In this document: positions 9,601-19,200 of the stretch, piece after piece
Numbering within the stretch: the stretch's first letter is position 1
Layout of the letters: each line of letters opens with the position of its first letter
DNA from: Lenisia limosa
Taxonomy: Eukaryota > Breviatea
Assembly: GCA_001655205.1 (NCBI GenBank)
Contig: LPNZ01010119.1
Coordinates: 1 to 27,714 of the forward strand
Length of the DNA stretch: 27,714 nucleotides
Direction: 5' to 3'
The notes under the pieces: generated by a model
Told to the model about the DNA's origin: nothing
Databases searched by the model: none
What the model saw: the letters and a program-made list of their open reading frames with translations, nothing else
Translations under genes and position numbers: made by a program

Positions 9601-11912
9601 GTAATTAATGCATAGCCATTGAAGTAAGGACAATCTTCAGACTCAACTTTTTTTGCCATTTTGAGCCAAGGTCTTTCATTATCAACATCAGCACCATTAC
9701 CCATTAGGCCGAACCGGGAGCATGGCGTGTGCGTGGCTGCTGTGGAACGAGGACGTTGCCAATGCTGATGAAGCTTTGGACACTTTTGCAAAGAGACGCA
9801 CCGATGCAACAAAGGGCGAAAGACAGCAGGTGGGTGGGGTCTTTACTTTGATGTATTATACGGTGGGCAGTCTTATTAAAACAATATCACTACTTTTCTC
9901 CATTTTCTACCTTTATTCTTATTACTAGGGCGTTGAAACGGCCTCACAAAGACGCTATATCCGCTACTTTGACAGAATGCTATCAACTCAGGGCAGAACA
10001 GAAAACACAGTGGGCTTGTGTTCACTGCTTCAAATTTGCCCTCTTTTGCAATTCTTGCACTCAGTATTGTGTGTGTGGATGCAACAATTGTTCGTATTTT
10101 TGTTTTTCCACCCTTGCCTCAAGCCAAGAGAGTTAGTCTTATTGTATTATGTGTATATGATATGCTGGGGAGACACGTAGAAAGCTGTGAGTATTAATAT
10201 TCTATAATTCAACATCTCTATAAATATATCATATGATATATTATAGTATATTATAAATATAATATTATTATGATATATTGTATACATACTATATATCATA
10301 TCATATATTATAAAGTATATCACATTTATTATTAATCCTCCTAGGAGCCACCCAGCCACACCTTGATGCTGGAGTCAGTATCTATCCATATTGCACCCTT
10401 CATTGACGACCCTGCTCTTGGCGTTGAGGACTGGGGTGCCTTGAGGGTTGTTGNNNNNNNNNNNNNNNNNNNNNNNNNNNNNNNNNNNNNNNNNNNNNNN
10501 NNNNNNNNNNNNNNNNNNNNNNNNNNNNNNNNNNNNNNNNNNNNNNNNNNNNNNNNNNNNNNNNNNNNNNNNNNNNNNNNNNNNNNNNNNNNNNNNNNNN
10601 NNNNNNNNCTTGTGCCTTGAGGGTTGTTGTCTGTGGGGTGCCTTGAGGGGTTATCTCAATGGAAGTGCACGGCAAGATTTCATCAATATTCTGTTCACTC
10701 TTCCAGGACAAAGCACAGTGGTGATCTCAGGTCATTTGGCACTTATATGCTCCCACGAAACGGCAATAGAGTGAGTCTCAAAAACAAAATTTATTAAAAT
10801 TGATTACTGAGAATTAACTTTCGTAATTTAAGGGTTGTCATTTGATTTGTTATTCTTGCCAACATTTCTGCTGCCAGCTAATTATATTGTTTTCCCTCTT
10901 TTTCTGTCCTTTTGCTCTGTATCTCATTTTCAGCTTTCATTTTAAGCTCAANNNNNNNNNNNNNNNNNNNNNNNNNNNNNNNNNNNNNNNNNNNNNNNNN
11001 NNNNNNNNNNNNNNNNNNNNNNNNNNNNNNNNNNNNNNNNNNNNNNNNNNNNNNNNNNNNNNNNNNTCGGCCTTCCGAAGCCCCTTGAAATTCAGTAGGT
11101 GCTTTTTTTGATCACTACCTGAGGCTGAAATATTGTCTAATGATTTAGGGGCGACACACGCATAGAATTAGTTGGTAATCTGAGAGGCAAGGGAGAGACT
11201 TTCGTCATTGGATTATGGCTTCATGCTGGTATGTTGTCTTCCTCTTTTTTATTCTATGCTAATCGCAATACCCTTCTTCTTACCCTTCTTCTTTGACTTT
11301 AGGCATGGAATTTGAGTCCCTCACAGCTGATGGTAACGTTGTGGAGCCTGCTTTGAGGTACGTAGGGGCTATTATGAAGAGTTATGACATAATATGCCAC
11401 CCGTAGCCCCCTCTTACCCCCCTCCCCTTACCCTTTTTGACCACCTTTTGGGTTTAGTATCTTTACGCCAATATTCATCGAAATTTCCTTCGTTTTACTC
11501 CCCCCAGATTCACGAAGGGCAACATCGACCGCAACCGCCACCTGCCAAGCGGGGTAAAGAGCCCCTGGGTGAACATTTCCGATGTTGACGTGGTGACTCA
11601 GTTCTCGTCATTGCCAACTCAGGTGTAATGGTTTATGGTTAATGGGGGTAATGTATTTCTGTTTTCCAGTCTGGGCTGTAGGGCTTCACTTCGGTTCGAA
11701 AAAAGACTAAATTTCTCGATAAATCCTCAAAAACTATCGATATTTTACCGTTATATTTCGAACCGAAATGAAGCCCTACTGGTCTGTCATTGAAAACCAT
11801 TTAGTATTTCTCGGTTAAGAAGCAAGAGAAACCTTTCGCATATCAGCTGGAAGTTACCATCAGCGTCATGAACGGGGTGGGCTCTGACATTTGCTTTTTG
11901 CTCAGTCAGTGA
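6613..11912 (+). CDS. Voltage-sensing phosphoinositide phosphatase (VSP/TPTE family)
   Basis: Membrane protein predicted to couple voltage to dephosphorylation of inner-leaflet phosphoinositides. Exons: (6613-6674, tentative), 6772-6817, 6987-7037, 7181-7266, 7354-7399, 7525-7658, 7734-7795, 8396-8464, 8819-~8930, 9245-9311, 9490-9547, 9708-9829, 9929-10009, 10345-~10453, 10707-10770, one hidden in a gap ending 11098, 11149-11228, 11303-11357, 11508-11625, 11820-11912. Voltage sensor: S1 VFVFLVVLLDVSLLLYD, S2 FSILILTVLSCEVVLR, link FFKSKWN, S3 IADLIIILLSIISFITTFF, Arg-rich S4 RLAIAGRVVRGGIRISRIR. Phosphatase: VIVMSFPAES, FGIQDHNVP (catalytic Asp loop), P-loop HCKGGKGRTG split across 9547/9708, GVETASQRRYIRYF. 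C2-like tail follows, e.g. RGDTRIELVGNL and KPFAYQLEVTISV. The Gly after HCK (HCKGG) matches animal VSPs rather than PTEN (HCKAG). Phases join at nearly every border; the 8919/9245 border falls in a G-run and gap. If the last intron were retained, a TAA at 11626 would end the protein earlier. Confidence 0.93.
6735..6806 (+). repeat. 36-bp tandem duplication across an exon start
   Basis: The block ggctgagacagagcattctt through the following cgcttt is present twice (6735- and 6771-). The second copy is the start of the exon 6772-6817 with its acceptor tttacaccccag; the first copy lacks a matching acceptor upstream. Confidence 0.85.
8038..8137 (+). mobile_element. MITE-like inverted-repeat element, copy 2
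   Basis: Arms gagcttcacttcggttcgaa and ttgaaccgaagtgaggcc. Intronic, between phosphatase exons ending 7795 and starting 8396. Confidence 0.88.
8480..8548. repeat. Pyrimidine repeat (ccctccacccttcc)
   Basis: Several imperfect units of cctccacccttcctgc in the phosphatase intron after 8464. Low complexity. Confidence 0.7.
8661..8762 (-). mobile_element. MITE-like element, copy 3 (variant arms)
   Basis: Arms TTAGGGCTTCCCTACGGTCC and GGAACCGTAGGGAAGCCCTA are near-perfect inverted repeats. The core is the same as in the other copies but the arms read CTACGGTCC rather than CTTCGGTTC, a variant shared with copy 7. Intronic in the phosphatase gene. Confidence 0.9.
9024..9121 (+). mobile_element. MITE-like inverted-repeat element, copy 4
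   Basis: Arms tagggcttcacttcggttc and cgaaccgaagcagtgaagcc, with a small insertion in the right arm. Intronic in the phosphatase gene, right after a gap. Confidence 0.88.
10151..10325 (+). repeat. AT-rich dispersed repeat (family B), copy 2
   Basis: Begins with tatgctggggagacacgtag and aaagctgtg, shared with 16733-16763, followed by a long TA-rich tract with TATGATAT-type words that can fold on itself. In the phosphatase intron between 10009 and 10345. Confidence 0.75.
11679..11778 (+). mobile_element. MITE-like inverted-repeat element, copy 5
   Basis: Clean 100-bp copy: TAGGGCTTCACTTCGGTTCG ... CGAACCGAAATGAAGCCCTA. It lies in the last intron of the phosphatase gene (11626-11819). Confidence 0.93.
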
Positions 11913-12075
11913 TTTCTATGATCCAAGTTTCAATAGAGATTGTACTGCAAAAAAAAATAATAAAAAAAAAATATATATATGATATGCTGCAGCGCAGAAA
12001 TCCCACCGTTAATTCAAAAAATTTCGAAAGATATAAAAATGGTATCCCTGATAAATATTGTTTTGTTACTGTATT

Positions 12076-12957
12076 TTAACAACAAGGTTCAGGCAAAGTA
12101 GAGCAAAAACTGTAATACTGAAAATATCTGACAAATCTGGGATAACCCGTGATATGAGTGGTACAAATCTGCATTGTTTTCTTCAAATAAATTACCTTTT
12201 TTTTAGCTTTGACCTTTCCAGTAGTAGTGATTTTGGTTGTGTTCTTCTTCACTTTTGGAGTCATTTGCTTTTTTNNNNNNNNNNCCAGCAGTTGGGCCAA
12301 CGACCCCACCCAGATAGGGTGGGTTCTTCTTTTTTTGCAGATTCCTTCAATTCCTGCTCCAGAGAGAAAGTCTCTAGTTTCTTGATAGATTTCAGTCAAT
12401 CGCTGGTCACTTTTAATGGCAGATTGTGCTTGGAGGGCGATTGCTTGACCAAGAGCTAAATCACCACCATTTTCCAATATTTGAAGACACTTTCTAAATT
12501 CCAATGATTCCAACATGAGGGGCTTTTCAAGCCAAGCTGGTCGTCCAGGAACTGGCAAATAAAGGTTTGGGGCACAAGCAGGGGCGTTTTAATTCGGAAA
12601 ACAATACAAAGCCTTAAGGTATTGATGGGTGACTGTTGGATAGCCCTCACTTTCCAAAGGCCTATAGACTGAGCCCTTATCACATTTTTGAATATTTAAG
12701 TTTTTAACATTAAAGCCATCAGCAGAGTATCCACAATCTTTCTGTGAAGCCTTAATAACAGCATGTGATGGTTCTCTTAAAGACTTAGCAATGATTGCAG
12801 CAACCTCGTAATCTTTCATATCACTACTGTATTTACAATCATTGTTTTAAAAATCCATACCGCTTCGAATTGACTGAAAGATACTTCATTAGCTCGAGCG
12901 TCTGGTGTTGAGTTGAACAACACTTTCAATTAATTCTTTTGCAGATTTCTCGTTCAT
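12076..12957 (-). pseudogene. Decayed intronless ORF, probably mobile-element derived
   Basis: Minus-strand coding-like sequence without introns, unlike all neighbours. An ATG at 12957 (MNEKSAKELIESV) runs into a frameshift near 12915, a second near 12840, then a clean stretch (MKDYEVAAIIAKSLREPS...) to an in-frame TAA near 12591. Past that stop the same frame continues (LESLEFRKCLQILENGGD, QRLTEIYQETRDFLSGAG) and ends in a Lys-rich tail at 12076. A 10-N gap lies at 12275-12284. Base composition is AT-rich. A capsid/Gag-like or other structural ORF of a retroelement would fit, but I see no reverse transcriptase, integrase or transposase motif, and the family is not recognised. Confidence 0.55.
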
Positions 12958-13703
12958 TTTTTGCAAATGAAACTCTCACTAACCTTAAAATTGGAATTTA
13001 CGCTGTTCACAGGCGGCTTGGTTCGGTAGAGTACACAATTCGGCCAAATTATTTCTCAACACAGCAAAGAGTTTTTCCAAAAAAAATCAAGAAATCAATA
13101 GTACGCGAAAAAAAAATTCACCGAAAAATTATTCTATCCTGATAAAACTCAAACTTTAAAAAGACCTGAAAAATTAAAAAATATTTCTCAAAAGGGGGGG
13201 AACTGAACTTTGTTCTAAACATTCTACAATATTTTTTTTTCTTTAAACGCCGAAATATCCCTGATAAACACTATCTTAACAGGTGTTTTGTGAAAACTAG
13301 AGCTAATGAGGATTTATCAGTGATGTTTTTGTATTTTCGAATGGCTATTGAATTAACGGCGGGATATCGAATTAACGGCGGTTTCTGCGCCGCAGCATAT
13401 ACAGTATATCATACAAATGATATGATATAGTCATAACAAGGTAATTAATCTGTTGACAAACAAATCTACGCTACCATTATCGGTCGTAACAGCGCTTGCA
13501 GTACAAAGGTATGACCGAGGCCCGAGGCTTTGCGGGTACGGCCTAAATTTGAGTAAGGCCTTACGTACACCCAAATATTTATATTGGAGGTCCTTGAGTA
13601 GGTAGTCATAGAAAGCTGCTATGCAAATGAAACCATTGAACGAAAATCAAAGGCCAACTGGAGTTCACCGAAAACACATCAAAGAGGTGGCAATTTCAGG
13701 ATT
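12958..13703. other. AT-rich intergenic stretch with short repeats
   Basis: No supported gene. Contains A-runs, a direct repeat of gaattaacggcgg (about 13352 and 13370) and a TATGATAT-rich patch near 13400-13430 similar to family B. It may include more of the decayed element at 12076-12957. Confidence 0.45.
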
Positions 13704-15911
13704 TCAGGAGCAGAGAAAAGTCAGAGAATCTTGGAAGAGCTCCACAACAAAGGCACAAGAGAGGTCCAGATCCGCTGAGATGATCTTGGGTGTAAAATTA
13801 AAACCCAAGTTTGTAATATGTTTGTATATTACTTTCTCATCATGTAGCAGAATACCAGACTGTTATTAATAGTATTTTATTAACATGACATGTATTACTA
13901 CTATTTATATGATAGTACATAAAGACAGGAGAAATGAGAAATATAAGCACAGAGACATCTTTGTTTGGTAAGATTGCTTACATCTAGGTCTGATGTCAAT
14001 TTCTCCACAATTTGGTCCAATTGAGCATTGAGCCTCCTTAGTTGAACCTCAGGCAACTAAGATGTCACATATCAACACTTCTAACATCCAATTACCTTCT
14101 CAGAGGAAAGGGGTGCTTGAATCGGTTTTCTTCGCAGCGAGTCAAGAAGAACTGACCGTAGTGTTTGGGCAATAACTGAGTTGTAATTGGAACATAAAAT
14201 TGCTGCACAGTGATAATACATTAATCGATACTCCAATGTTACCTCAATACGAAAGTCACCCCATTCACCACAATGGCCCTGTTTGGCCCATGAGCCGACT
14301 GCCTTCCTAAGGGCGAGGTCCACCTGGTGCAGCAGCGACTTCTGTATGATCTGCTTCTGCCGCTCCTGTGAGTCAGCAACAACTTCGCTTCTAGTTCTCG
14401 TATTGGGTATTGTGTATATTTTTCCCCAATGGTTTTTCACAGTATGAGATTGAATTGAAGGCAGCCAACCAGATCCGCAGCATCAGGTTCCGGCGTCGGT
14501 TCTAGTAAATGTGATTGCGCGCTACTAATTATCTGAGAAATCTGGTCGAAAGGCGGTGTCGTCCTGAGTAGGTCACCTCCACGCTCCTCTCAATTATTTG
14601 AAAACGATTCGTGTACCACGCCAGGACTGCAGAATTATGCTTACATGAAGACATTTGAATGGAGGCGCAGCAATGCGTCTTTCGAGTATTCTCGGGGTAG
14701 AATGTCGTCAAAATTACTGGGGGGGGGGGGNNNNNNNNNNNNNNNNNNNNNNNNNNNNNNNNNNNNNNNNNNNNNNNNNNNNNNNNNNNNNNNNNNNNNN
14801 NCAAGATGAGTTTTATGACAAAAAAAGAGCATACAATTATCAAAGCATGATGGAAAGGGCCCACCAACCAAGCTATTTTGGACAGTGCCGCTGGCGTCAC
14901 CTCACTTTCTCTGTGAGCATTCCTCTACGCAATAAGATGGAAGATTTTTCCGAGTCAAATTGTTCAAAGAAAATCAGCCAAGCTATTGGTGCTTACCTCT
15001 AAAAGGGTATCCAAATCTGCACTTATCTGAACCACTGCAAGCCCGGTGTGCCCTAAAGAGTCCAAAAACAATAACAAATACACATTGATCTTTGACAATC
15101 ATAAGCACAATGTTCTGATCAATATCAAAGCCGTCTCACATTGTTCACATATTGTGCGAATCTGCCTCCTCATTGCTTTGAGATGGAATGTGTCCTCTAT
15201 TGCTATTACGTCGCATCCAGACTGGAGAGCGTTACCAACGGTCTCAGCTGGGTCTAAGAGGGGCCCATATATCACCACTCCTTTAGTCGCAAGTGGGGAT
15301 CAGCTGGTAAAACGGGGTTCATGGAAATACACATATCATATATAATTGGCTTCACTTCGGTTCGGTTCGGAAAATATCGATAGTCTTCGAGGATTTATCG
15401 ACATATTCGGTCTTTTTCGAACCGAAGTTTTTTGATATTGTAAATGCCAAAGCAATTGATTCACCAAGAGCAATTGAAATCATAAAACTCACTCCAGGTA
15501 CTTCAAAATTCCATTGCTAGGCCCCAAACCTTTAAATGCCCTCGAATACTCTCGAGAAACTGCTTTCGACCCGCAGCATATGTGAGTGGACTGAATTCTG
15601 CGGTAAACGTTAGCATCATCAAAACAATGAATCGGGTAGCATAAGCTCCATCACTCCCCAACCTTGATTGTGACGCAAGTTCCTCTCAATGTCGTCAAAC
15701 GAAACAGATGCAATACCCTGTCAGGTCATTCACAACAACAATAGAACTCATTTTGATGATTTTGAAAATTGCAAACCAGTTCCTGTGCTAATCAGCATAT
15801 TAATATCATGACATTACTACTCCACCCCACCATCTTCGCAGCAACCTTGCTCATGAGCCACGTCTTTCCTGAAGCTGGAGGCCCAGCAAACATCAGCACT
15901 GTCTGTGGCAT
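13704..15911 (-). CDS. PSTK: O-phosphoseryl-tRNA(Sec) kinase (PSTK)
   Basis: Phosphorylates seryl-tRNA(Sec) so that SepSecS can make selenocysteinyl-tRNA. Exons on the minus strand: 15911-15831, 15717-15663, 15597-15530, 15242-15140, 15052-14997, 14924-14835, ~14718-14645, 14563-14441, 14390-14096, 14056-13982, 13859-13704 (TGA). Start ATG at 15911 gives MPQTVLMFAGPPASGKTW, a Walker A loop at the very N-terminus as in this family. Then SVSFDDIERNL (Asp pair after the second strand), AAGRKQFLESI, EDTFHLKAMRRQI (cf. the family DDnFyyrSMR box), VVQISADLDTLLE joined to RNAHR (the family RN..R site), and the C-terminal helices SLLHQVDLALRKAV, TLRSVLLDSLRRKP and VQLRRLNAQLDQIVEKL. All borders join in phase except 14835/14718, where a gap (14731-14801) and a C/G run intervene. 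Length about 390 residues, near that of animal PSTK. KTI12, a relative, is less likely because of the RN..R site and the C-terminal helices. Confidence 0.8.
13856..13965 (-). repeat. Family-B-like AT-rich repeat, partial
   Basis: Read on the minus strand it has tttctcatttctc followed by a TATGATAGT-type tract, resembling the 3' part of other family B copies. It fills much of the last PSTK intron (13860-13981). Confidence 0.45.
15347..15429 (-). mobile_element. MITE-like element, copy 6 (right arm truncated)
   Basis: Left arm ggcttcacttcggttcggtt, core atcgatagtcttcgaggatt, right arm tcgaaccgaagt that stops before gaagccc. In the PSTK intron between 15530 and 15242. Confidence 0.8.
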
Positions 15912-16244
15912 GCTGCCAATGCGTCCAATAATACGTGTAAGTAGGGTTCAACCTTTAATTATTGTTTATAACTCAATTTCGTGTCAATTTCCCACCACCA
16001 CATTACTAAAAGAATGAAGATAATTAATGTGAATTTGGGAGGGATTTGTCTGAAGAGCATCATCGGCGTGATTATCAGCCCGTACCGGATTCATTATTTT
16101 ATTTGGCCGAAAAACATTCAAGGAGAAAAACAAAAGGGCAAGAGGCAGAGCGTTTTTGGCATCAATTTGGAAAACTAACGTGATTAAACAAGAAGAGTAG
16201 TTCGGGGCAGTGTTGATTGTTTTGTTTTCGAAGACTTCTCTACG
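15912..16244. promoter_or_regulatory. Divergent promoter spacer, PSTK (-) / DAG lipase (+)
   Basis: The 333 bp between the two start codons should hold both promoters and 5' untranslated regions. Sequence is moderately AT-rich; I recognise no specific element. Location is inferred from the gene models only. Confidence 0.45.
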
Positions 16245-19200
16245 ATGAGCGCCTCTCCGATCAATATTGAGGAGAAAGATGGGCTGAAATCTGTATTGAA
16301 GGCGGTCATGAAGAGCTCCAAAGGACTTGGTGGGTTCCTGGCTTAATTGTTGTGAATTAGTCTTCCGCTCTGACATTCTTCTTTATACACAGCAAAATGA
16401 GAAATAGTGAATTAAGTACTCGTATCAACACAATAAAGTTATTTTGATCTCATATCCGTATATTGTGGTTTTTGTTCCCCTTTTATTATCTTAATATGAT
16501 GGCTTGTTTTTATGGCCCAGGCGAGTGGTCAGTTGGTGACGTCACTGTTGGGCTCAACTACCTTATCAAGGCTAAACAGAGGGAAAAGGAGGAGAACATC
16601 GACAAGGTGGATCTATCGTGGGAGGGTATTACCTCTTTTCTTTCCTTGAGTTGTTTTTTGGGGAACTTCAAAACGATTCGTTTTTCATTCTCCAGGATCT
16701 ATCATGGGGGGATTATTGTGTATAACATCGTAGTATGCTGGGGAGGCACGCAGAAAGCTGTGTGTCCAGAGTTCTAAGGCAAATGATTGGGTGAATTAAT
16801 ATTATACTATAATCCAATATCTCTTCTCAGCGTGATGGTGTGAACGGCTTTGGTCAGATACTTTATTTTCTATTTCGCATTTATATAATAATGTCAAGGT
16901 GGATCTATAAACAGGGGGCGTATTGCTCATATATATCCCTCTTGTTTGTAGTGTTTTTCTTGAGTTGTTTTTATTTTGTAATTTCCAAAAATTCACATTC
17001 CATTCTCCAGTGAAGCCGTCCTCTCATCTGCAATTGTGCACCCCCTTAAGGTGCCGCATTATGTCAAACTCATCTCAGCATCGTACTCCAAGGTTTGGGG
17101 TCCTTTCTCTCCCTCCATGTTTGGGGTCATAGAGTTCATGTCGATAGGGCCATTGTATATTATGTGTTTTTTTATGTTTGTGTTTGTCTGGAAGCTAGTT
17201 TTTTTTAGATTCTCGTGGTATAATCCCCTCCCAGGATATACCAGAGCTTCTCAAAAGAGCACCAGGTTTCAACAAGGGGGATATTGTCAAACATGAGGTC
17301 AAAAGCACAACCACCAGACCAGCCTACTATATTGCCGTTGATAGGTGGGCAACATATATTGCTCTATCGCTTTATTATCGATAAAACATCATGGCAATCC
17401 ACCCCCAGTTGCCTGTTTCACTGTCCTAACCCCTTAGATACTGTGAGAATGTGGTTTTGGGCATTAGAGGAACCGCGACACTTTCAGACATTATGACCGA
17501 CTTATGTGCCGATACGTGCGAAGTGGGTGCCAATTTCAATTCCCTGACTTGGCTTCTGTCACACATATAAATCATGGCTTCCACGGTCCCAAAAATTACT
17601 AAATGTCTCGATATATCCTCGATAAATCCTCGATAAATATCTATATTTTACCGGTCTTTTTTGGACCGTAGGGAGTCCCTGCTCATTATAAGCCCTCACG
17701 TTGCAGTTCTTATCAGTGGACTGTTACGCTCATCGTGGCATGGCTAAGGCGGCACTATACTTTGATACCAAAATCATGCCTGGTGAGATAAGGAGGCGTT
17801 TTTTGGTGATTCAAACAAACATTTTTCTTCATTACTGTATTTAGAAGTGGAAGCTGTTTTGAATAAACACCGCGGATACAACCTCAGAATAGTTGGACAT
17901 TCCCTTGTTGGAGGGTTGGGTGTTTCCTTTTAAAACTTTTTTTTTTTTCATCCTTTGTGTTTAATAGTCTTTTTTATCCCTTACCTTTTCCTTTCCGTTC
18001 TCCAAGTCGATATATTGAGCAAAGTTCCTTTATTGACTTGACAGAATTGGCACCNNNNNNNNNNNNNNNNNNNNNNNNNNNNNNNNNNNNNNNNNNNNNN
18101 NNNNNNNNNNNNNNNNNNNNNNNNNNNNNNNNNNNNNNNNNNNNNNNNNNNNNNNNNNNNNNNNNNNNNNNNNNNNNNNNNNNNNNNNNNTTGCTTCTTT
18201 TATGAAATCAAATGTTAAAATGATTTCTCTACGGCTCTTCCTGAAAAAAGCTACAGATCCTTCACCTTAATGAGTATCATATACTTACCCATTTCTTCTC
18301 TTTATGCAACATTTACTTTAAATTTTAGTGTTATTATTTGTCTTTCTTCTCTCCTGGGAGGCCACTAACACAGTAGGGCGCTGGCACCGCCTGCTTACTG
18401 ACCATGTTGGTCCTTCCGAGGCTGCCTAATACCAGGGTGGGCGGGGTGGGAGCAAGGCTTGGAAGAAATCCGATCGAGACTGGGGGGGGGGGNNNNNNNN
18501 NNNNNNNNNNNNNNNNNNNNNNNNNNNNNNNNNNNNNNNNNNNNNNNNNNNNNNNNNNNNNNNNNNNNNNNNNNNNNNNNNNNNNNNNNNNNNNNNNNNN
18601 NNNNNNNNNNNNNNNNNNNNNNNNNNNNNNNNNNNNNNNNNNNNNNNNNNNNNNNNNNNNNNNNNNNNNNNNNNNCTTACCTAATTTAGTGCGTTGCGCT
18701 TGCGCCACCTGCGTGCATCTCTCCAAACCTTGCTGACAAAGTATGCTCAGGATAATGCTGTTTTTGGACTGTAAAAAAGCCAATATAGCGATATATAAAC
18801 TATATGTGGCAAATCGTTCTTTTTTTTTCTCATTGCTATCTATCGATATGTGGTAATATATCAATATGATAGAGAATTGAGAACGCTCCTGTGTATTCTC
18901 ATCCTTTATTAGTTCGACAATGTCATGATCTCGTTTGTGCTTGAAGATGACCTGGGTATGGGGGCAATGGTAGTGGGCTGTGATGAGTAACATATTTAGC
19001 TGGATGGGGGTTTAATATGATAAGATAATCTATTTGTGCTAAAGGATATTTACTTATGAATATATGGGTGAATGCAAATATGCTCGCTGCTTCCCCATTT
19101 GCTGCGAAACACGCGAAATCAAGATATGATATCTTATCCAGGCCAAATGACAGTCAATCTGCTTGGATATGGGTAGGGTTTCACTTCGGTTCGAAAAAGT

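Noticed and set aside
10363-10774. ORFs spanning the N-gaps as single coding regions
   Set aside because: Runs of N keep any frame open artificially. Only the sequence outside the gaps was used.
13601-13781. Plus-strand open frame (ESCYANETIERKSKAN ... EVQIR stop)
   Set aside because: It overlaps the last PSTK exon on the other strand, which follows in phase from the previous PSTK exon. The plus frame has no supported upstream exon.
17845-17930. Reading GHSLVGG as the lipase nucleophile motif by running through 17906
   Set aside because: A donor (gttgga) directly after GHSL joins in phase to the exon at 18377, which gives GAGTACLL, the true DAG lipase continuation.
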